Source of the DNA: Sphagnum compactum
Taxonomy: Eukaryota > Bryophyta > Sphagnopsida > Sphagnales
Reading direction: 5' to 3'
Length of the DNA: 64,000 nucleotides
Assembly (NCBI GenBank): GCA_965153455.1
Contig: OZ234495.1
Span: forward strand, 21,510,875-21,574,874
Shown: positions 45,751 through 57,719 of the stretch, piece by piece
How positions within the stretch are numbered: the stretch's first letter is position 1
Layout: every line of letters starts with the position of its first letter
Notes under the pieces: generated by a model
Told to the model about the DNA's origin: nothing
Databases searched by the model: none
What the model saw: the letters and a program-made list of their open reading frames with translations, nothing else
Translations under genes and position numbers: made by a program

Positions 45751-47165
45751 GTTGCAAATGAACAAGTGAGGATTTTTAAAAAAATGCCACAATGAAAAAA
45801 ACAAATAAATAGAAGTCTTAGTCTTAAGAAAAGACACTAGTGACTGGAAAATAGAAACCCTAGATTAGACTTTGAAGTTGCAAAATAAACCAATGTAGAT
45901 TGAGTAAATGAAATTCCACAATGAATAAACAAAGAGACATATGTTTGAATCTTGAGAATGGACACTAGTGGCCAAGGTCAAGGGAGTTGGAACTTTGTGT
46001 AAAAAGCTTTTGATTCTCAAGGTGCATTGTCACAAAATCATCCTTTGGTCTCTAGCAACCCAGTTGCAATTCCAATGCCAAAGTCCAAGATCAACCCGTC
46101 ACTCTATTGCAATGTTGAACAATTCTTGACCCCCAACTAGAAAATCTTAAATTGTAATTTTTTAGCTCTATGAACCTTTGTCTTTGAAAACCCTAAACAA
46201 AACAATGAAACTACAAGAATTGAAAACTGGACAATGGCAGGGGAAACCCTAAATGGTGAAAAAAGAACTTACTTGCATAGTAGCACACTGAAAACTGTCT
46301 AGAATCTAAATCGAAGTTGGGTTGTAGTGATGACTTGCAAGTTCAATGACAAAGCTTGCATGACGAGCCAACTCCAAAGTCCAAGAGTTTTGATTGGAAC
46401 TTGATCATAGACAAATCCCCTCATTAATCCATATTGCATGTTCTTTATATGCCATATCTTGACTCCAATACTCCCCAATACCCACTGCCACATAATCCAT
46501 AAATCGGAAGTTCTAAATCATAAACTCTCGGAATTTTTTCAACCACCAAAAACAAATTTGCACAATGCAAGAATTACCTCACTAGTCCTTCTATATATGG
46601 AAAATCCCTATGCACATAAACTGGTGGCAGATTTTCGGTGTACAAATATTGCTTGCTGCTAGCGAATTGTAGGTTTTGCATTGTTGCTACAATCTAATTT
46701 TAAGTTTAGATCACATGTTGTTGGCAACTTGTTTGCAAGCATAGAGGCAGTTATGGCAAAAAATTCAACAATGAAGCTCATGCTCCTAATGAACTGATGG
46801 CCGAACAAGGGAGACAAGGTGACAATATGAAGGTTTAGGGTTTAACAATGGTGACAATGCTTCCACTTGGCAGCAGTAGGATTAGGTGATCTGAGCTGGA
46901 TTTTGACCCTCATTATCAAAAGAGGGTGTCGGAGACCCTAATATGGAGTTGCCTTTTGGTGATTTTTTGGCAAAAAAAAAATTGCTGCTTGTATTGTTAC
47001 GATGGCAAACACCTATAATTCAGTTGATGAAATTACAAACTTGGACTGAGCCTGGAGGCACAAAGCTGGGTAGAATGCTTGCTAGAAAAGAAAGCACGAG
47101 CCAAAACCAAGCATGCTGGAACTGGGGAGCTTGTAAGTTGTGTTGTGAAAAGAGCTCTCATAATA
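45751..47165. other. Spacer without recognised gene
   Basis: May include the 5' region of hAT gene 1. The short frames (46299-46493 minus, 46438-46662 plus, 46943-47176 plus) show no motif. Confidence 0.35.
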
Positions 47166-47169
47166 ATCT

Positions 47170-47266
47170 GGGATAAGTATTAATCAGACAAGGGCATGCG
47201 CACTGTAAATCCACCAACGGGATAAGTATTAAGCAGACAAGGGCATGCGCACTGTAAATCCAAGTT
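47170..47266 (+). repeat. 49-bp tandem duplication
   Basis: Two almost identical units starting with GGGATAAGTATTAA at 47170 and 47219, each containing GACAAGGGCATGCGCACTGT. Downstream, diverged pieces with 'gggtcatagat' recur near 47300 and 47450. Confidence 0.8.
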
Positions 47267-47269
47267 GGT

Positions 47270-48455
47270 GAAGAGCCACACATTTTGCGTATGCTTGTAT
47301 GGGTCATAGATCGTACCGGGATTTAATAATTTAGGCTTGCATGGGCCTACAACGATCATAGATTGTGGAAACTCTTTATTGGGTTTGGAACTTTTGTACT
47401 GCTGATATTCAACACCGTTTGCGGATTTAATGTATTCCGCTTGTACGGGTCATAGATTGTGGAAATTATATATTGAATCCAAATATTGGTACAGCAAGCA
47501 CTACACAAAAGCAACCAATCAAATGGGGCACCGGTTTCCAAGCTTTTGCAAGCCATGTGCTCAACCCCAAAGTATTTTGTCAATTGTTTTTTAAATTGTA
47601 CTTGAAAGTTGAGTTATAACAAACTTTTAAACCATCATTGGTATTTTATTTTCTTTTTCCAGTAAATATGCATATGCTGTGTGGTTAAGAATCTGGTTTA
47701 TGGGGCTTTAAGGTTTCGAGTTTGATTTTTTTGCCTAATTGCCATTTTTTTTTCCTTGAATGCTTTCATTGGATGAGAGCTCTGAAAAAGCATTTCAGAA
47801 AGATGATGGTGTTTGGGACATGCAATGTGGGCCCACTTCCCAAACCAAGTTGTTCAAATAAAAATAATATTCTAAAAAGAATGGGAATCAAGCTTATGTT
47901 TTCCTTAGGGAACTTGGCTACATTTCATAGAAAAAGTTCCCAAGGGAAAGATTTGATTCTTCTTGCAATTTGGTCACAGAAGACCAAAATTTGCCCAAAG
48001 AAGAAAAATAGATTGAAGTAAATTCTCCAGGTCAAGTTCGGCCCATTTACTTTAGGCTACCATGTTTTGGGCCTCTTTTCCTCCAGAAACATAGGTTTCC
48101 CAAAGAGCTTGGGCCCATTTACCCCAAGGAACCATGTTTCGAGCCCATTTGCTTTGGGTTTCTCTATGTTTTCCTTAGGAACTCAGGTGCATTTGCCTCA
48201 AACAATCATTTTCCCCTAAGGAAACTGAGCCAACCATTTTGACTTGGCAATTTCCATCTTCATTCTTCTTCCTTGGATCAAAAGCATCCAAGAAAAAGTT
48301 GGTTGTAAGAAGATTTGAATCTTGAGCTTCATAGGTAAGATCAATTGATAAATCAACAAATGGATACAAGTCTTTTGCAATATAAACATTTTGAAATAAC
48401 TACAAAACTATAGAGAAATAATACTTTAGCCAAAAAATTTGTGTTCAATTTCTAT
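47270..48455. other. Spacer; possible SINE head near 47675-47740
   Basis: At 47675-47740 'tgtggttaagaatctgg' and 'aggtttcgagtttgatt' are arranged like polymerase III A and B boxes. No target duplication was found. Plus frame 47722-48021 is unrecognised. Confidence 0.3.
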
Positions 48456-49040
48456 AGCTACTTTAAAACAAAACCAAGAAGTCACTACTTCAAGGGAATT
48501 TTTTGGAAGCAAAAAAACAAGCCCAAGAAGGTTTTACCAAAATTGATTTTGGTAGGTTATGAAAAATTCTCAAGGTTGTAGAAATCTGCCTACCATAACA
48601 CCTTCAACACATATTTGTCAAATAATTAGTTTATTTTGAAATTTTCATTTCAAAAAGAAAATCTTTAAAATCAATATTTTCCTTCACATAATGTTTTATT
48701 TTTAGAAAAAATGTTCAGCATTTTTGAAAATAATTTAATTAGTGTTGTAGCTACTGTAAAACAAAACCAAGAAGTCACTACTTCAAGGGAACTTTTTAGA
48801 AGCAAAAGAACAAGTCAAAGAAGGTTTTACCAAAATTGATTTTGGTAGGCTATGAAAAATTCTCAAGGTTGTAGAAATCTACCTACCTTGGCACCTTCAA
48901 CACATATTTGCCAAATAAATAATTAGTTTTGAAATTTTCATTCCAACAAATAGAATATTCTTTAAAAATCAATATTTTCCTTCACATATTTTTTAAAAAA
49001 AAAGTTCAACATTTCTGAAAACAATTTAATTCATGTTGAA
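48456..49040 (+). repeat. 293-bp tandem duplication
   Basis: The unit beginning AGCTACT at 48456 repeats from 48749. Both copies contain AAAACAAAACCAAGAAGTCA and 'aggttttaccaaaattgatt' and end in AT-rich tails with small indels. No coding frame; recent local duplication. Confidence 0.8.
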
Positions 49041-49915
49041 GTTGCCAAGGTAGTAGGTATAAATAAGTCGTTTACTAATGTTCATGGAAAGGTAGAATTG
49101 TTCAAATATATTAAAATTTCAAGCAACAAAAATCAAAGAGAAAAAAAGAATAAGAAGGCAAATGTCAAAATATGCTTTCATCAAGGTGCTCATTGTTTCC
49201 AAGGAAGAGAACACAAAACTTTTATTTAAAAACACTAAGATTCTTGAAAATTGGCAATCTTCCTTAAAATGACACAAAAAATCAAGGTTGTCAATATTAC
49301 TTAATATCAAGAAATTGTGTCAAAACAATTTAATCATATACTCACACATGATCCACAAATATGAAGTTTTCAGCACTATAGGGAATTTTTAATGTCTTCT
49401 ACAACCCACTTTCACTTTATGTAAATCTAACTTTTAGATTATGTCCTAATTATAATTAATATGTGTGTGTTTTCTTTAGGGTATGTGCAATTGTGGGGCA
49501 TAGATGTCAAAGATCAATAGGGATTATTTCTTTTTTTGGTTCAACATTCAATGTTTATGAAACAAGTGTTTTGGATAACAGTAAACTCTGATATTTTCAT
49601 GGTACCAAATTTGGCATCATGGATTACTTTCATTTATAACTTAAATTGTATTCATATACATTTCAAAAAAATTGAACCATATTGTGGTGGACTTACAAAC
49701 ATGAAATGCCTTGATTTTCTACTAACTTGTTCACATAACCATGTTGAACTTATGGCAATAAAAAATAAATCTCTCCTTGACATATTCAATAGTTGATTTT
49801 GTAGCTATAATTGGTATATTAGATGCAATACAAATTGAGATATTTTTGAAATTTCTAGCCACACAAATACATTGGTCTTGTTCATATTTAATTATAACTA
49901 CAATTATTGTTTAGA
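49041..49915. other. AT-rich spacer
   Basis: No supported feature. The plus frame at 49536-49796 (86 codons) is AT-driven and unrecognised. Confidence 0.4.
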
Positions 49916-49919
49916 TACA

Positions 49920-50115
49920 TGTAATGACATAATAGAATGTCTAATTTGATTTTGCCATTGGCCATCTTGATTAAAGAATTGAGATGGTCTATTTAATGGC
50001 ACAATATAATGTTCCATTTGATTAAACCATTGGCCATCTTGACCAAAAAATTGAGATGGCCTATTTAGTGGCACAATAAGATGTCCCATTTCACTAAATC
50101 ATTGGCCATCTTGAT
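49920..50115 (-). repeat. 72-bp tandem repeat (24-codon period)
   Basis: ATTGGCCATCTTGA recurs at 49957, 50029 and 50101, exactly 72 bases apart, giving nearly three units. Because 72 is a multiple of three, the minus-strand frame 49904-50089 reads a repeated 24-residue motif, IVPLNRPSQFF.QDGQW.NQM. The third unit contains a stop (HQDGQ then TGA). No start, splice or domain supports a gene. Confidence 0.75.
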
Positions 50116-52565
50116 GAAGGATAACAATTTTTTATCCAATTTGATTAAAAGTCCCATTTGATTGGCAGTCAATTGGAACACACCGATTAAATTGCTCTTA
50201 AAACTTACACATGTCATTCATACCCTTGGCTTTCAATTAAAGTGGAGATTTCTATTAGTCAAGATGAATAACCTAATCAAATTGAACCACTTGAAAAACC
50301 ATGCTTTATAGTAATGATAGCAGTAAACTATTCAAACAATCCGAATAACACATCACATTGTCATGAAAATGCAAATTAACCCTTTCATATACAACAATAA
50401 ACATTTCCTTTTAAAAAAAATATTGCTATATAAGGTCAAAATCACATTGAAAATAAATTAGTGAGCTAGCTAAATTGAAACATGTAATTTTATGTTTTTT
50501 TTAATACCATGCCCTCATAATTGTCAATGGGTTAAAAATATGATTGGGTGGTACCACAATGAATGTCACACTATTATTTTTTTTAACCACCTTGAATTTT
50601 TAGAATGATTTGTGTTTTTGTGGTATAATGTTTGATTAACTATTTTATTTTTAACATTATGCACATCATGGGTTTTTTAATGGCTCATTTTCATCAAAAT
50701 TTGGACATTGTTTAATGTTTTAAAACATTTCCCATATCCAAGCTTTCAAGAATATAACAAATTTTAGGAATGAACATAGGAATTATGTAGGGCTCCTTAA
50801 TAATCTTGTACACTTTTATTTCTTGTTGAAGAATATGTTTATGACACATGCCTAGGGAAAACATCCAATAACAATGTTAAAAAATTTATATTGAATTTTT
50901 GGATCATGATTGAAAGTGTGAAAAAATATTCATCCAAAGGCCACATGAATAAGGGATGATTTTATTTTCTTTGTTTGTTCAACTTTGGTTATTACTTGTA
51001 GGGCTTGTGAAATAGTTTATGTTTGATGTGGCTATTGATCAAAAATATGAAGCCTTGGGTATTTTTGATTTCCAAGAAATATGGTGTTCTTGGAATTCTT
51101 GTACATTTAGGAACATGATTTCTTTAACCTTTTCATCCTACAAATCTAGAAAGGGAATCTTACATTTTAGCTCGCAAATAATCAAAACCCTTGGTTACAT
51201 AGATGCCACAATAGGAAAAAAAGAAAAGATTTTTTTATTTTTCCAAATATTTCTTGACCAATCTTGAAAAATCTCTTTAAGTAAGTTGTTTTTAATGATA
51301 CCACGCAATCATACTTTCACCCTAATATATGGTCTACATGCATTTTAGGAATGATTAGTTTAGTGTAAGATATAATCAAATATGTTTGAAGTTAAAAGCA
51401 CCCAATCAACATCCAGCTTACCCAAGTCCTTAAAACATTCAAATGAACAAATCAAAAATGAAAAAACTACACAAGATTCATTGAAATACAAATTTACTAA
51501 CATTTCAACATTGTTCACCAAAACCAAACTACATTTCAAACTCATGTAGTCTGCTTTCAAAATCACAAGGGTGCAAAGTGGTGGTCAACATAGTCCTTAG
51601 CTCCTTTTATAATGAATAGACCTTATGAAATGATCATTTTTCTCAAGACTTCTGAATGAAACTTCTAAAATTGTCAATCTCTCATGAAGTTAGAAGTCCT
51701 GCAACTTTGTGGGCTTGTTAATAACTTTCTCATTTTGCATCCAAATTGCAAGATGTTGAGACAAATGTGTAGGCCTTGAAATTTGACTTTTAACCATTCA
51801 AATGATCATATAACTTCCATTACATATCCTTGTTTTGGGATGTGATCTCACTTTATTGTTTTATGCTTAAGACCTTTTTAATGATCTAAAGAGTGCCAAT
51901 TTTGGAATTGAAAACTTATATTTGAGGGAATGTCTAAAGTTGCATATTTTTTATGAGGTGGGCCATCAAAGTTGCTCATTACAAAAAGAAAAATAAAACT
52001 TTATGATACACCCTGCAACTAATTATAATGAGCAATAGGTTCAAAATGGCGGTTCCTTTGAGGTGGATTTGAAGTAGCGGGTCAATTTTGTGAGCACCAA
52101 AATTTCTTTACTACCAGTTTTCTGATATAACCTGATTAGGAATCATCACATACAAGATTTAGCATCAGTTGGCTCAAGGTTTGTAAAAAAAAACCCTCTT
52201 GAAACTGTATAAAACTGACAGAAAACCTACCTCAAAACTAAAAAGGGTATCAAAATGTTCTGAAATTTTCAGAAACAAAAATACTTTCCAAAAATTGGCG
52301 AATCTTTTAAAAAAAGAAACGAATTTGCAACAGAGAAGGTATTCCCTTTTTAAAGGTAGAAAATTTGTAATATCCATCCAAGGAAAAAACCATTGGTCAC
52401 CACTCACGAAAACATTTGTAAATCGCCTCACTCGAAGGGGTGAATCAGGTGTACTGTGGCCAGTCGGCTTGAAGTTTGTCCCCGGCAAAAACAAGGGTCG
52501 GGGACCAGGATTAGAGGATCTGCGTCGTCGCCTCATTCATTCTCAGGGGCATTTATTGTCTGTCC
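50116..52565. other. AT-rich spacer
   Basis: No gene recognised. The overlapping 120- and 129-codon frames at 52174-52588 lie on opposite strands in the last part and have no domain. Confidence 0.4.
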
Positions 52566-53569
52566 TATTGGGAGAGGTAGGGATCTAATGTGAACTTCCG
52601 CCCTCCAGCAATCAGCTAGCTTGCCAGCTTGGATTTTGAAATCTTCGAATTGCTAACTTGGTAGTGTCTAGGTGGAAAACATTGTGAATTTTGACACTAC
52701 CTGTAGTGCCCATTTAGAAGAAGGAAACAACTAAAGGCTTTGCCATTCTGTACACCATCTTCTCAAAACAATTCAAATGAACCCAAACCAAAACATTCAA
52801 ACTAGTTTTGCTAAACATTCATTAGAGTTTTCCGTAAAGTCAGGAAAACACGGCACCAGTACCCTGAGTTTCCTCCAAAACCGGGTGAGATTCAAAAAAG
52901 ACATGCAAAAAAGTACGTTAGCCTTCAATGGGGGTGAGGCGGTCAAACTCAGAGATGCACCACTTTTTGTGCCAAACTGCAAACTGAGTTTCATCCTGTT
53001 TTCGACCCCCTCTTTCCGTTTTCTTCGGCGCCTCCACTCCTGCTATATATATTTTCACTGCTCCCATATGTACAACTAGGTGCTATAATTACCTCGCACC
53101 TTGTGCATTAAATGCTGGGTTTCAGCATTTCATACCCAGATTTAATAAAACTTCCTTACTTTGCAAACCTCACTGCAAGAGGAGATAGGGGGTGAAAAGA
53201 GGCCCAAAGACAGGGTGAAGACAGGATGACTTTAATGGAAACTCTATTATATGGAAAAGTGTTGCAATATCCTGGTATCCTCATTTGTCCAGATCTGGCC
53301 AAGAAAAGAGAAAGATGATTCAGGGTGTGCTGCTGTGAGGTGCATATGGGGTCCCATATATAGCCATGTGCCCAAGTGAAGGGTAGGAAGTTTAAAAAGA
53401 ATTATCCATTACACAATATTACCACAAAGATTCTGGGTTTAGAGACAAAGCTTGTGTGTGTGACAGATCAGGCTTGGAGAAAGAGAGCTAATTTGGTGCC
53501 TTTCTCATGTGTGCACAACATTGTGAAGATTGCCCACCAATTGAAGTGTGATTTTGGATATTCATATCA

Positions 53570-53737
53570 ATGGGGAGCACATCCACTGTATCAGGCTTTC
53601 GCAGTCTGGCACTGGGTGTCTGGCACTGGCATTATTCATTCATTCACTATGGGTGGTGTTTAGACTTCGTATTGACAACAGAATCAACTATGAGGAACTG
53701 TCAAAACCTCTGTCAACCTCTGTCAAAACGTCCATGA
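53570..53737 (+). pseudogene. Family M copy 8, MGSTSTVSG start then diverged
   Basis: ATG at 53570 after a GTGTGCACAACATTGTGAAG context, where the acceptor AG of the other copies has become ACA. The frame opens MGSTSTVSGF and runs 55 codons to TGA at 53735, but the membrane segment is not preserved in it. The copy pairs with M copy 1. Probably a pseudogene that by chance has kept an ORF of family length. Confidence 0.45.
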
Positions 53738-54592
53738 GCTGGATCACTATGTTTAATTGAGGTTGTTACAAGGTATGGCACTTTCGGAATTCAGAGTGCT
53801 TCCTTGCTTTCGTAAGCTGGAGATTGTTGACCTCATTTGTGGGGAAATAGATTGTGAACATAAATTGGTTTATTGGTTTGTATGATCTGGGGATTTGAAT
53901 GACCACTTACTTTACATTTCTGGCTTGCATGTTTGTGGTCTCACAAATTGGAAAATTTTGCCTTCTATGTTCTAATGAAAGGGTGCAGTTTTATTTGTTT
54001 CAAACCAGTTTTCAAGTGTCTCATTTGCATGAAGGTCATGGGAGTCAAGCACATTTAGAACATCAAAAGTTGAGATTTGTGACTTTTACTTATTGTGAAA
54101 TCACAAATGAAATTCCTACTGTTCTAAAGATACCTTCTTGCAGACCAATGTTCTTGAGGTTTTTTTCCAAGATCTCCAGGTTCCAATTGCAGAAATTAAC
54201 ATTCTCTCTCGTTGGAGATGAAAGACCAGCCCCATAACCTAACTGAAAACATGAGGAAGCCCACAAGGAGCACAGAAGCTTGTATGCACACTGTTAGACA
54301 ACAGCTCAATTCACAAAAAAATAAATTCCTGAAAGGAAAGAAGGAAAAAGGGTGAGCAAACATATCAGCCTGGAAATGATACATGTGAAAAGGGGAGGGC
54401 GCACTGCAACAAACTATGAGCACAGAGCAAAGAAGAAATAAAGTTGGCTGGCCCACAACACAGTGAATATTCATTTCCAAATTGTAAGGTTACTTCCAGC
54501 AATATTATGTAGCCATCAAAAACCAGGTCATAAAAAAGCTTCTAATATAACATTGTGTGCATACAAGTCCATATTGTATTCCGAGCATCTAC

Positions 54593-54890
54593 CAGAAAGT
54601 ACCAGATGCAAAAGTACTGACCACATAGTCTGCCAGCATGCGGTTTGTTGCAGTGAGGACATCAGCCATTGCATTCTGTGCATCTGTCGAATGACCTGAC
54701 CTAGAAGGAGGAGCTTCAATTACCACCTGAACTTGCTCCTGGTTGTCTGCTGGGGTTGCAACAGTGGCTACCACATTTATAGTGGCTCCATCAGTATTCC
54801 CAGAGCTTGCAGACGGTATGATTTCATTCATCAGGACTTGATGATTAAGTGGATGTTCACCTGTGCCTATGATTTCAGCACCTGGATCAA
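54593..54890 (-). CDS. Family F exon copy 7, intact frame
   Basis: Open over the whole exon. Acceptor side GCTGGCAG; donor CTG/GTAGAT at 54591-54592. Decoded order: IIGTGEHPLNHQVLMNEIIP, SGNTDGATINVVATVATP, QEQVQVVIEAPPSRSGHSTD, AQNAMADVLTATNRMLADYV and FASGTFW. Just before the internal ATG a TGA is in frame, so the protein could not extend upstream without splicing, which supports the acceptor. A micro-exon relative lies at about 55088-55130. M copy 9 lies 2.1 kb upstream on the same strand with intact leader splice sites, making this the best place for an intact M-F gene. Family unrecognised. Confidence 0.45.
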
Positions 54891-55299
54891 CTGCCAGCAC
54901 CATTCAAATGCAAGGTTATGTCAACATTTGGTAATTTGGATCACATTAATAGTGCAGGAATCATGTTTGGAGAGCTATTTGAATTTCAAGCCAAGCTTAC
55001 ACCAATTCCTTAGATTACAATCCATATATTGCATCCCAGGTCATTATTATGGATTCTCCAATTCTTTTATGGCTTTTCAATGCCTAGAATCACATAGAGA
55101 AACCAATTTTGCTTGTAGTAAACATAGACTCCATCAAAGTTTTCAATATACATTTGCCTGCTCAGTTGAAGAAAGAAATGGTGCAATCGGCATAATGTTT
55201 GCCAACAAAAACTTTCTGGACCTAGTTGGTTCAAGGACAATACTGAAAGGGCATAAAACACTTCAAATTTTAAAACTTAACTCCAGGGGTATTACCTAT

Positions 55300-57005
55300 T
55301 AAAGGCAGTTCAAGACCAATTCTTTTGAACAACTAAAAAATCGATTTGGATCAGGAAAACTGTTTTGAACCTCAACTAATCACTTTGCTCCTTACATCCC
55401 ACATGGAGCCATCCGACCCCTTCAAAGCAGGTAAGAGTGTAAATAAAGGGCTATATGCTTTAACTGATGGTTTCATGCCTACATGTATGTAGTCGAAACT
55501 TAGGCTCCAAGGCGCTCAGTTTGCAAGCCACCAAACAGATGGAGATTGTTAACCTAGCAAAACTCATGATGTCCATCCTGAACTTTTCACTAAATGGACT
55601 TCTATGGTTTCATTCAACAAAAAAGAAACCTGTCCTGATCTTTTGGCTAAATGGACTTCTTCTGTTCCATTCAGCTAAAAAGTCGAAACTTAATTAAGCA
55701 TCTGAGCTATTCCTTGACACACAATTGAACTTTTGCTACTTGAATGGCTCTTTGATAAAGTCTAGGCCATATTCTATTGCTATTAAAGACTTAAGTTTAG
55801 TGGCTCAAGTGTGGGGTAAAGCCCCAGGGCAGAGCATTCCTGAAATTAGGGGCCTTCAACAAGCCAATAATCACATCGGTCCCCACATTTTGGCAATGTC
55901 CCTCACTCAGGGTACAGCAATAGGCAAACACTATCATGAACCTAAACGCATGTATATCAGGAAGCTTAGGAGGAGCCTCCTCTTTAGGAGTATTAGGGAT
56001 TTTATGTCTATAAGTAGGTCCAATATCCCTCCTAATCTTAAGGAGTAGGTGTAAGATCCCTTGTTTAGCAAGGATATTCATAGAGATAAGGTGGCCTCCA
56101 CATGCTCTAGGAAATTTCTGTTCATCCATCAACACCATCACCGAGACATATGTATCATCATTTGACGGATCTCCAAGTTATGGACTAGGTAACTGGTTCG
56201 AGGCTACTGATTAGCAGAAATAGACAAGGTGCAAGAGCGCTGAGGTTATTTTCGATAACTAGCAGCCTTGAGCCAGTTATGGTCAGGCATAGTTGACTGT
56301 TGTGAGAATCTTGGTGACCTATCATGCTAAGTTAGCCTAGTTGGATAATTGTGGATGCAATTTTTAGTGTTGTGTGTTTTTTATTTTGTGCCTATCTACC
56401 ATCATATTTGTCATTAATGAGATATCTGAAATGGATGTACAAAGAGTATTATTTTCATCCATGAAGACAGAAATTATGATGTTTTCATCCAAAAAGGAGT
56501 ATGGTTATGGACTGGGTAACCGTCAAGAGGCTATGGGTTACCACATATAACCGAGCTATGGGAGCAGTGATATTATGTGCGGACCAACGACCTCTAACCT
56601 GTTACCAGGCATAACTGGTTGTTGGAAGCCTTTTTTTGTGTGATTTCTGCCCTGTGACTGGATGTAGGAGATGCAACCTATGGTGCTCAGCCAATCCTGT
56701 GTGAGTGAAAATAGTGCAGACTTGATGGTTGCATCTAGAGCTGTGAGTAGTAGGCAGCGATTATTGGCTAAAATAATTGTTTTTTTTGACCAAAAATTGG
56801 GATTTTTTTGGACAACTGTGTTTTTCTAGTGTAAATTCGAATAATTTTGCTAATTTATGGGAAATTTCACCAAATTCTTGATATTACAAAATTGGAAAAA
56901 TAAACCCTGACAGTCCGTTGCTGATAGGAATGGAAGTCGCAGGTTATGTATGAGCATTTATCCACTAAACAAAACACAGGAATGAAGGAATTTTCATCTT
57001 CACAA
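55300..57005. other. Spacer of unit 5 with degenerate duplications
   Basis: 56170-56300 and 56500-56640 are diverged copies of one segment ('atggactgggtaac', 'gaggctatggg', 'caggcataact'), about 335 bases apart. 55797-56141 is open on the minus strand (114 codons), with fragments like PNTPKEEAPPKLPDIHAFRF, but no family is recognised. Its 'ggggtaaagcccc' end is shared with the dispersed fragments at 23160 and 28700. Confidence 0.4.
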
Positions 57006-57010
57006 ATGGC

Positions 57011-57181
57011 TCAGTTGGGCGTGTGCACCCCACCTGCTGGCGGGTTCCTCAAGCGATTCGCGACGCACTGCACCATCTTGCTAGTAGCAACTATAGTAAC
57101 GACAGCACCGGCGAGAATCAGCCCCCCAGTGAACGAGGAAATATTGTTGCTAGAGCCTGCTCCGGTCGACGTGCTCCCCAT
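57011..57181 (-). CDS. Family M copy 9: 56-residue predicted membrane microprotein
   Basis: Best candidate for a functional family member. The ATG at 57181 opens MGSTSTGAGSSNNISSF, then a single membrane segment (TGGLILAGAVVTIVATSKMV), then a basic tail (CVANRLRNPPAGG). Length is exactly that of copy 5. A leader intron of 353 bases (57230-57582) has an intact GTAAGTG donor and a TGCACAG acceptor. An in-frame ATG seven codons upstream (57202) exists, but only MGSTS is conserved across copies. A CAG/GTGGGG donor-like site lies in the tail at the place of CAG/GTTTGG in copy 5, so the last residues may be replaced by a downstream exon. Topology predicts a tail- or signal-anchored protein; the compartment cannot be told. 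Confidence 0.55.
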   Translation of the reverse strand: MGSTSTGAGSSNNISSFTGGLILAGAVVTIVATSKMVQCVANRLRNPPAGGVHTPN

Positions 57182-57229
57182 CGATCCGAATCTCCTTTTC
57201 ACGAATCACTTCGGGACGAGTTCACTAGG

Positions 57230-57660
57230 CTGTGCACATGACAAGCCCACACAAAATTACATCCCAGGTCAACAAGTATATGGCAGCCCCAAAAGAATTA
57301 CATAGCCCCAGTTCTTCCTTCTCTTCAATTACTATAGCGTAAATGTTTTCCAGCTCGCTATGAACTACGAACCATGGTACAGAAACATCTGTCTTCCTTA
57401 GCGCTTTATTTTTTTCCAGCGCGCTGTGAACTACAAACCAAGATTCCAGAAACATAGGGACAGAACTCATAATCGACTGTTGGCGAGTCACCTCAGCGAT
57501 CTAGAATCTTCAGATCAAGTCTAACAAATTGCTAGAGGCTTGTTTCAATTCTTCGTTCCCGCGCGCTTAAGATCGCACTTACAAAGACGGCTATGATCAT
57601 TCACCAAAACGCTGAAAGAATGAAGATCTCTCGAATTGCTGCAACCAGCTAAGCAAAAAC
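57230..57660 (-). promoter_or_regulatory. Leader intron and leader exon of M copy 9
   Basis: Intron 57230-57582 with consensus ends; leader exon above 57583. The leader shares TCTTCATTCTTTC and GAATGATCATAGCCGTCTTT-like sequence with other copies. The GC-rich fold-back at 57720-58560 begins only about 60 bases upstream, in the promoter position. Confidence 0.5.
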
Positions 57661-57719
57661 ATACATTGACATTTGGTAGGCCGGTCTTATAACCCACATT
57701 GACACGAGAGAAACAAATG

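Larger units (their letters stand above)
52570..57660. repeat. M-F-M unit 5
   Basis: The left part (52570-52680) keeps leader-intron sequence related to 23440-23520 ('ctccagcaatcagctagct', 'gtgtctag'). Then M copy 8 (+), F copy 7 (-), spacer with other repeats, M copy 9 (-) and its leader follow. It is more diverged from units 3 and 4 and closest to the unit at 1-4064. The spacer between F and M (-) is longer, owing to inserted sequence at about 55700-56900. Confidence 0.65.

Noticed and set aside
54733-55302. 189-codon open frame on the plus strand
   Set aside because: It is antisense to F exon copy 7 and its flank; its amino-acid composition is that of a shadow frame, and sister copies do not keep it open.
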